Positions 6,454 through 11,035 of a stretch of DNA of 11,035 nucleotides are shown here, one piece after another. Position 1 is the first letter of the stretch, and every line of letters starts with the position of its first letter. Position numbers and translations under genes: made by a program. The stretch spans positions 1 through 11,035 of the forward strand of contig JARIAP010000037.1 of assembly GCA_029257755.1 (NCBI GenBank). The letters are read 5' to 3'. The notes beneath the pieces were generated by a model, which saw only the letters and a list, made by a program, of their open reading frames with translations, did no database searches and had not been told where the DNA came from. The DNA comes from Helicobacter sp. GTDB lineage: Bacteria; Campylobacterota; Campylobacteria; Campylobacterales; Helicobacteraceae.

Positions 6454-6954
6454 GTGTGCGATATTACGGAAAATGCAATAAGCAAAGATAATGATAACAA
6501 GTATAGACCAAATGTGGCTGCTATAATATTATCTTCAAAATATCCATCAATTTGTGAGTTTTTTGTAGCAGAAAGAAGTGATTTAAAATATGTATGGCAA
6601 TTTCCACAAGGTGGTATTGATTTTGGGGAAAGCCCAAAAGATGCTTTATTGCGTGAGCTTAAAGAAGAAATAGGAACTAATGAGGTGGAAATAATTGCAG
6701 AATATCCAATATGGATAAAGTATGATTTTCCTCAATCGGTGATGAAAAAAATGGCACCATATATAGGACAAAAACAAAGATATTTTTTAGTAAAACTAAA
6801 ATCAGATTCTATAATTAATATAAAAACAGAAATGCCAGAGTTTTCACAATATGAGTTTTTGGGATTTAAAAATCTTTTAGAAAAAGTTACAAACTTTAAA
6901 AAACATATATATATACAAGTGTTAAATTATTTTAAAAAGGAAGGGTATATTTAA
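6454..6954 (+). CDS. rppH: RNA pyrophosphohydrolase RppH (NudH), Nudix hydrolase
   Basis: RppH removes pyrophosphate from the 5'-triphosphate end of RNAs and so starts 5'-dependent decay; the Helicobacter protein has this activity. The 166-residue protein has KYRPNVAAII at 16-25 and WQFPQGG at 48-54. The full Nudix box runs from G53 to T75 (G53, E59, R67, E68, E71, E72, G74), with the metal-binding REL-EE core intact. Further family marks are GQKQRYFLV and a C-terminal KKEGYI. Length is normal. The start is GTG at 6454 with AAGG/AAGAG-like sequence at 6441-6450; no in-frame ATG precedes the conserved region. The first ~15 residues (DITENAISKDNDN) are a poorly conserved extension, so the exact start is less sure than the gene. 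It opens the five-gene operon, and its stop overlaps the lysC ATG by one base (TAATG). Confidence 0.95.
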   Translation: MCDITENAISKDNDNKYRPNVAAIILSSKYPSICEFFVAERSDLKYVWQFPQGGIDFGESPKDALLRELKEEIGTNEVEIIAEYPIWIKYDFPQSVMKKMAPYIGQKQRYFLVKLKSDSIINIKTEMPEFSQYEFLGFKNLLEKVTNFKKHIYIQVLNYFKKEGYI

Positions 6955-8195
6955 TGCTAATTGTTCAAAAATATGGTGGCACTAGTATGGGTGGCACAGA
7001 TAGAATACAAAATGTAGCAAAAAGAATAGCAAAATCTATATATAGCACTAATAATGCGGATAAAAATCAAATAAATATAAAAACAAATAAGCTTGTAATT
7101 GTTGTTTCTGCAATGAGTGGTGTAACAGATGAAATACTAGGATATGGAAAATCTTTCACATCTACCCCAAATGAGAGAGACTTAGATATGGCATTAAGTA
7201 GTGGCGAACAAATTAGTGCAGCACTATTAAGTATAGCTTTAAATGCAATGGGTTTAAAATCAATTTCTCTTAATGGCAGACAAGCAGGAATAAAAACAGA
7301 TTCTAATCACACAAAGGCAAGAATACAGCATATTGATACAGAGAATATTTTTAATCTTTTAGAACAAGGTTATATAGTTGTTGTAACAGGTTTTCAAGGT
7401 TTAAGTGATAAAGGTGAAATTACAACACTTGGTAGGGGAGGTAGTGATTTATCAGCAGTTGCATTAGCAGGTGCATTAAATGCGGATTTATGTGAAATTT
7501 ATAGCGATGTAGATGGTATTTATACAACAGATCCGCGTATAGAATCTAAAGCAAAAAAAATAGATAAAATAAGTTATGATGAAATGTTAGAATTAGCAAG
7601 TATGGGGGCAAAAGTATTACTTACTCGTTCAGTAGAACTTGCAAAAAAACTAAGTGTCCCAATATATGCAAAAAGTAGTTTTAGCAATGATATTGGAACT
7701 TTAATCACAAATGAGGATGAAATTATGGAAAAACCTATTGTAAGCGGTATAGCATTAGATAAAAATCAAGCAAGAGTAAGTTTAATTGGTATAAAAGATA
7801 AACCGGGTATAGCAGCAGAATTGTTTGGTAAATTATCAAATGCAAATATAAATGTTGATATGATAGTGCAAACTATTGGTAGAGATTCTAAAACAAACCT
7901 TGATTTTACTGTCCCACAAAATGAATTAGAAAAAGCTAAAATAACATTATCAGAGTTTAGTTCAAATGCAGATTTAATAGATTATGATGATGAAGTTGCA
8001 ATAGTCTCTATTGTTGGTGTTGGCATGAAAAGTCATAGTGGTGTTGCAACTAAAGCTTTTCAAGCAATGGCAAAAGACAATATAAATATAAGGATGATAA
8101 GCACAAGTGAGATTAAAATATCTATGCTAATTGATTTAAAATATGCAGAGCTTAGCGTAAGAACACTACATGCAGCCTATGAATTAGATAAATAA
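6954..8195 (+). CDS. lysC: Aspartate kinase (aspartokinase)
   Basis: This kinase phosphorylates L-aspartate with ATP, the first step to lysine, diaminopimelate, threonine and methionine; diaminopimelate also feeds peptidoglycan. The 413-residue protein has KYGGTSMGG at 6-14, VVSAMSG, the SGEQIS segment, TLGRGGSDLSA and the IYSDVDGIYTTDPR segment. Two C-terminal ACT regulatory domains follow (IALDKNQARVSLIGIKDKPG, then the DDEVAIVSIVGVGM region). This is the monofunctional, ACT-regulated class; there is no fused homoserine dehydrogenase. Length is ordinary. The ATG overlaps the rppH stop by 1 nt, with AAGG in the end of rppH (6933-6944 area) acting as ribosome site, so translation is probably coupled. 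Feedback control by lysine or threonine is expected from the family but the inhibitor cannot be read here. An A8 run at 7553-7560 is a normal lysine-rich stretch. Confidence 0.96.
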   Translation: MLIVQKYGGTSMGGTDRIQNVAKRIAKSIYSTNNADKNQINIKTNKLVIVVSAMSGVTDEILGYGKSFTSTPNERDLDMALSSGEQISAALLSIALNAMGLKSISLNGRQAGIKTDSNHTKARIQHIDTENIFNLLEQGYIVVVTGFQGLSDKGEITTLGRGGSDLSAVALAGALNADLCEIYSDVDGIYTTDPRIESKAKKIDKISYDEMLELASMGAKVLLTRSVELAKKLSVPIYAKSSFSNDIGTLITNEDEIMEKPIVSGIALDKNQARVSLIGIKDKPGIAAELFGKLSNANINVDMIVQTIGRDSKTNLDFTVPQNELEKAKITLSEFSSNADLIDYDDEVAIVSIVGVGMKSHSGVATKAFQAMAKDNINIRMISTSEIKISMLIDLKYAELSVRTLHAAYELDK

Positions 8196-8208
8196 TTTAG
8201 GAAATATT

Positions 8209-8766
8209 GTGGCACAAAATATTAATGAATGGATGATGAATGCTTTGCGTAAAGATGCAGAAGATATAAATCGTATGCCATTACAATGGCTTGAAATAAT
8301 GCGAAATAGCTGGACACCAATAGTAGCAAGAGCAGTATCTTTTATAATTAATGGTGGAACATTTTTACTCTGTGTAGATTCTAAGAGAATATGGTTAAAG
8401 CACTATATCTTAAATCATTTGAATAATAGTGAAATAAATCGTCCATTTATACCAGTATATGGGCTTGATTCTTCTTTAATAAATCTATTAGAAGCAAAGC
8501 AATCCGAATCTGTAAAAGATATTCTTGATATATCTTATAATAGTTATGCGTTATGGTATATAGGCAAAAGTAATAGTGTATTTGCGGAGTTTGCACTTGA
8601 CTTAAGAGATTCTTTTTTATGGGTTCTTGATGATTCTTTAGAACATTCATTTACTTTAAATTCAAATGATCCTAATCTTGATTTTAAACTTTTACAAGCA
8701 TATAGAATCTTTGAACAAACTCTTTTTTCAGGAATATGTGGTGAATTTAATATTGAAAGTTATTAG
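8209..8766 (+). CDS. hobA: DnaA initiator-associating protein HobA
   Basis: HobA binds domains I-II of DnaA and promotes its ordered assembly on oriC. It is the Campylobacterota counterpart of DiaA in structure (SIS-like fold) without clear sequence identity. The 185-residue protein is the usual length and keeps family features in order: an N-terminal INEWMMNALR helix, a LEIMRNSWTPIVARAVSFIINGG-type helix and turn at about 28-50, the LLCVDSKRIWLKHYIL segment at about 52-67, ALWYIGKS, DSFLWVLDDS and a C-terminal KLLQAYRIFEQTLFS helix. The start is GTG with AGGA 6 nt upstream (8199-8202). It aligns with the known N terminus better than the Met at codon 9. Placement between lysC and holB is the arrangement I know from Helicobacter and Campylobacter, which supports the call strongly. 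Confidence 0.9.
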   Translation: MAQNINEWMMNALRKDAEDINRMPLQWLEIMRNSWTPIVARAVSFIINGGTFLLCVDSKRIWLKHYILNHLNNSEINRPFIPVYGLDSSLINLLEAKQSESVKDILDISYNSYALWYIGKSNSVFAEFALDLRDSFLWVLDDSLEHSFTLNSNDPNLDFKLLQAYRIFEQTLFSGICGEFNIESY

Positions 8767-8774
8767 GATTTAAT

Positions 8775-9461
8775 ATGAATGATAATTCTAATGTAAGCAT
8801 AACAACTAATAATAGTTTTCATGCACCAAACAAGATAAATCCAGATTTTATTTTATCTTTTAAAAGATCATGTATTGTTATAACAAATGATTTTTCAAGA
8901 GAGATAAATTATCTAAAAAATATATATAAAAAAGAATCTTTAAGGGTATTTGAAGAAGAAGAGTTAAAGATTACTCATGTGCATAATATTATACAAGAAG
9001 CACATATAGCAACACATCAAGATATTATTATAGCTATTTTTGCTTATTCATATAATCATTTTGCACAAAATGCTTTGTTAAAGATATTAGAAGAGCCACC
9101 ATCTCATATTATATTTATGTTACATATTGATAGTAGAAATAAGCTTATGCCAACTATATTTTCACGACTTGTTGTATTTAATAAGCAAAACAAAAAAATT
9201 GTAGAACCATTTGAGTTAGATATTACACATTTAAATATACCAATAGTTTATAACTATATACAAAAGCTAGAAAAAGAAAATCCAACATATGAAAAAGGCA
9301 GAATCTTATTAACACAAATATTGCATAGCATAGCAAAACATAATATTTTGCTTGATAAAGAAGGGTTAGAAAGATTTGATTTAGCATTAAAAGCATTGCA
9401 TAGTAAGCAAAGTGTTCATTTCGCAATTTTGCCAATTTTATTATCACTTATTAAAAGGTAG
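8775..9461 (+). CDS. holB: DNA polymerase III delta' subunit (HolB), short form
   Basis: Delta' is the rigid stator of the clamp loader that places the sliding clamp on DNA. At 228 residues it is much shorter than the ~330-residue E. coli protein but like other Campylobacterota HolB. The diagnostic AQNALLKILEEPP lies at about 97-109 (N99 to P109), followed by FMLHIDSRNKLMPTIFSR. The SRC motif of the family is S130-R131-L132 here, so the Cys is replaced. No Walker A loop and no zinc-binding Cys set are visible; delta' is normally ATPase-inactive, but loss of the zinc module is a group trait. Residues 1-20 are a Ser/Asn/Thr-rich extension. The ATG has AGGA 6 nt upstream (8765-8768), and 8 bp separate it from hobA. 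Neighbouring hobA and holB link initiation and elongation functions. Confidence 0.88.
   Translation: MNDNSNVSITTNNSFHAPNKINPDFILSFKRSCIVITNDFSREINYLKNIYKKESLRVFEEEELKITHVHNIIQEAHIATHQDIIIAIFAYSYNHFAQNALLKILEEPPSHIIFMLHIDSRNKLMPTIFSRLVVFNKQNKKIVEPFELDITHLNIPIVYNYIQKLEKENPTYEKGRILLTQILHSIAKHNILLDKEGLERFDLALKALHSKQSVHFAILPILLSLIKR
9453..9458 (+). promoter_or_regulatory. Shine-Dalgarno AAAAGG deciding the folP start
   Basis: AAAAGG lies 8 nt before ATG at 9467 but only 2 nt before the in-frame GTG at 9461. The ATG is therefore the better start, leaving 5 nt after the holB stop (9459-9461). Confidence 0.6.
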
Positions 9462-9466
9462 TGTAT

Positions 9467-10624
9467 ATGAGATTAGAAAGAGTAAGAAATATTAATGAAG
9501 CAATGAAATCAATTGAACCAGATGATATAGGTTATAGTATAATGAAAGATAAAACACAGATTTTAGGATTTAAAATTTCACGCTTAAAGATTCAAGCAAT
9601 GCAAATATTAAAACAAGATGCTCTTAGTAATGGTGCAGAACTTGTAACTCCAAGAGATGCTATATTATGCAAAAAAACTCATTATGATTGTCTATTATAT
9701 GGCACACCAAAGGCATTAAAATTGTTAATAATGAAAATGCAAATGCAACCATTTGGTTTAAAAGCTATGGCAAAAGAACTTAAAGAATTTGTGCAAATAG
9801 ATAAAAATTTTGATAAAGAAATTATGGGAATTATTAATGTGGATTCAAATAGTTTTTATGAAGAATTTAGTAGCACTAAAGCAATAGAAAAAATACATGA
9901 GTATATTGAAATTGGAACAGACATAATAGACATAGGTGCAGTAAGTTCTAGACCGGGTAGCAAATTTGTACCTGAAGATATTGAAATTAAAAGATTACAA
10001 GATATTTTTAATGAAGTTAAAAGTATAAAAACTACAACAAAATTTAGCATTGATACATATAATAAAGAGACAGCAAAGATAGCCATTGATAATGGGTTTA
10101 GCATAATAAATGATATAAGCGGAAAGCCAGAAAATATGATAGAAATATTAAAATCAAATCCAAAAACAACATATATTCTAACGCATATACAAGGTGAACC
10201 AAGCAATATGCAAGATAATTGTAACTATACAAATTTAATACTTGATATTGATGAATTTTTTGAACAAAAACTCGCATATCTTGCTCATAACCATTGTAAA
10301 AATATCATACTTGATGTAGGGATAGGATTTGCAAAGACTATGCAACAAAATATACAAATTATTTCGCAATTATCGCATTTTAAACATTTTAAGAAACCAC
10401 TTTTAATTGGCACAAGTCATAAAAGTTTTTTAGCAAAAATTATACAATTAGATACAAAAGAAAATGATAATACAAGGAAAAATTATATAGAAGCAACTTT
10501 GCTTACGCATTTTATATCATTACAAAATGGTGCAGATATAATAAGAGTGCATGACATAAGAGAACATAAAGAAATGTTAAAAATATTTAAGATATTTCAT
10601 ATAAACGATGTTGATATTTTATAA
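9467..10624 (+). CDS. folP: Dihydropteroate synthase, Campylobacterota type with long N-terminal extension
   Basis: DHPS condenses p-aminobenzoate with 6-hydroxymethyl-dihydropterin diphosphate in folate synthesis and is the sulfonamide target. The protein is 385 residues from the ATG at 9467 (387 if GTG at 9461 is used), against about 280 in E. coli. The first ~115 residues are an extension without a domain I recognise, seen in this group. The TIM-barrel core starts at E118-IMGIINV (N124) and shows D155-IGAVSSRPG, FSID (D196), ND at 215-216, LDVGIGFAKT (D283, K290), GTSHKS (315-320) and RVHD (360-363). Several loops differ from the usual consensus: NVTPDSF is NVDSNSF, GGESTRPG is GAVSSRPG, GxSRKS is GTSHKS. 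The pterin-binding Asn and Asp positions and the RVHD end are kept, so I expect an active enzyme. It is the last gene of the operon before a 392-bp gap. Confidence 0.92.
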   Translation: MRLERVRNINEAMKSIEPDDIGYSIMKDKTQILGFKISRLKIQAMQILKQDALSNGAELVTPRDAILCKKTHYDCLLYGTPKALKLLIMKMQMQPFGLKAMAKELKEFVQIDKNFDKEIMGIINVDSNSFYEEFSSTKAIEKIHEYIEIGTDIIDIGAVSSRPGSKFVPEDIEIKRLQDIFNEVKSIKTTTKFSIDTYNKETAKIAIDNGFSIINDISGKPENMIEILKSNPKTTYILTHIQGEPSNMQDNCNYTNLILDIDEFFEQKLAYLAHNHCKNIILDVGIGFAKTMQQNIQIISQLSHFKHFKKPLLIGTSHKSFLAKIIQLDTKENDNTRKNYIEATLLTHFISLQNGADIIRVHDIREHKEMLKIFKIFHINDVDIL

Positions 10625-10943
10625 TTACAATATATAAATAAACTTATTTTATATTAGCCATTGACTTATTGTTAGTTTAATGATTATCAAGTATTTTATC
10701 ATGTGTGAGTATTGATAATAATTTATGCTTACATGTTAATTTTTATCTTAAAGCAATAAATAGTTAAGAAATTATGATTCTAAAAAATAATGAAGATACA
10801 AAACAATATTAAGTTTTTAAATTATATAAAATAAATAGCAATTGATAATATTAAAATAAGTTAATTTATTGTAAATTAAATATTTTTGCATGATTTTTAC
10901 AATATTGCAAATAAATTTTTAATAATACATAATAAATATTATT

Positions 10944-10969
10944 TTTACATATAATGTCGTTTATGTAAA
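10944..10969. promoter_or_regulatory. Operator-like inverted repeat over the -35 area
   Basis: TTTACATA (10944-10951) and TATGTAAA (10962-10969) are perfect 8-bp arms around a 10-nt spacer. The dyad overlaps where the -35 of the downstream promoter would fall (about 10959-10964), as expected of a dimeric regulator site. The regulator is unknown, and AT-rich composition makes chance repeats more likely. Confidence 0.4.
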
Positions 10970-10978
10970 TATATTTTT

Positions 10979-10987
10979 TGCTATAAT
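10979..10987 (+). promoter_or_regulatory. Extended -10 promoter (TGCTATAAT)
   Basis: A perfect TATAAT at 10982-10987 preceded by TG at 10979-10980 and a T-run matches the sigma-70 promoter style of Helicobacter and Campylobacter, which rely on an extended -10 and T-rich upstream DNA more than on a -35. Transcription would start near 10994, giving a leader of about 20 nt before the ATG at 11017. Confidence 0.7.
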
Positions 10988-11016
10988 ATTATAAATTGAT
11001 AGTTAAGGAATATATA

Positions 11017-11035
11017 ATGAAACAAAAACAAGAAC
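11017..11035 (+). CDS. Start of an unidentified gene, cut by the window end
   Basis: The ATG at 11017 is preceded by AAGGA (11005-11009) with a 7-nt spacer, and by the extended -10 promoter, so it is a real start. Only MKQKQE can be read. That is too short to suggest any product. Confidence 0.6.

Larger units (their letters stand above)
10625..11016. other. Non-coding region between folP and the next gene
   Basis: There is no ORF longer than a few codons on either strand and no tRNA-like fold. A nearly all-AT imperfect hairpin with a one-base bulge at 10632-10654 could be a weak terminator for folP. ATTGATAATA occurs twice as a direct repeat exactly 130 bp apart (10711-10720 and 10841-10850), with an inverted 8-base copy ATTATCAA at 10683-10690. 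An AT-only 7-bp stem (10921-10927 with 10937-10943) followed by T is also present. The last 75 bases hold an inverted repeat, a promoter and a ribosome site for the gene at 11017. Confidence 0.6.

Noticed and set aside
6294..6500. Minus-strand ORF of 68 codons in the mltD-rppH gap
   Set aside because: It overlaps the rppH start, consists of hydrophobic residues typical of AT-rich non-coding DNA and would block the divergent promoters.
7553..7560. A8 run in lysC as a possible frameshift or phase-variation site
   Set aside because: The frame continues through an intact aspartokinase, and A runs encoding Lys are common in this AT-rich DNA.
9856..10206. Minus-strand ORF of 116 codons opposite folP
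   Set aside because: It is antisense to the conserved DHPS barrel, with no start context and no family resemblance.
10774..10812. Twelve-codon ATG ORF in the folP downstream gap
   Set aside because: No Shine-Dalgarno sequence and no sign of selection; expected by chance.
1..11035. CRISPR array, insertion sequence, tRNA, rRNA or defence system
   Set aside because: No regularly spaced repeats, transposase motifs, cloverleaf-like or rRNA-like sequence, or known defence domains were seen on either strand.

Overview
The window is strongly AT-rich bacterial DNA. Its gene content points to the Campylobacterota, most likely an enterohepatic-type Helicobacter or a close relative. The best evidence is the run rppH (nudH) - lysC - hobA - holB - folP. 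HobA, the DnaA-binding replication-initiation factor, is known only from this group, and the same gene order occurs in Helicobacter and Campylobacter. The neighbouring mltD - rlpA pair also occurs in both genera. The species cannot be named from sequence alone.

Layout, left to right. (1) Positions 1-2289, plus strand, hold the end of a surface-polysaccharide (dTDP-sugar) block. It contains rfbA, cut by the window edge, then an FdtA/QdtA-type dTDP-sugar 3,4-ketoisomerase, then a radical SAM enzyme with a C-terminal cysteine cluster of unknown substrate. (2) Positions 2290-2464 are a short convergent intergenic region with one terminator-like hairpin for each strand. (3) Positions 2465-6272, minus strand, form a tight operon transcribed mltD -> rlpA -> a second, different radical SAM/SPASM-like gene. 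The gaps are 1 and 3 nt, so the unknown radical SAM enzyme is co-expressed with two peptidoglycan-cleaving proteins. RlpA carries an unusually long asparagine-rich linker. (4) Positions 6273-6453 are the divergent promoter region. (5) Positions 6454-10624, plus strand, hold the conserved operon rppH-lysC-hobA-holB-folP. It combines mRNA 5'-end processing, aspartate-family/DAP synthesis, replication initiation, clamp loading and folate synthesis. (6) Positions 10625-11016 are non-coding and end in a good extended -10 promoter. An operator-like inverted repeat lies over its -35 area. A new gene starts at 11017 and runs off the window.

The housekeeping parts behave as expected for the group. The less explained parts are the two unrelated radical SAM genes that converge on each other between the polysaccharide and cell-wall blocks. 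The first may tailor a dTDP-sugar or another surface-glycan precursor. The second is translationally tied to rlpA. Their substrates cannot be read from the sequence. I see no CRISPR array, tRNA, rRNA, insertion sequence or phage gene.
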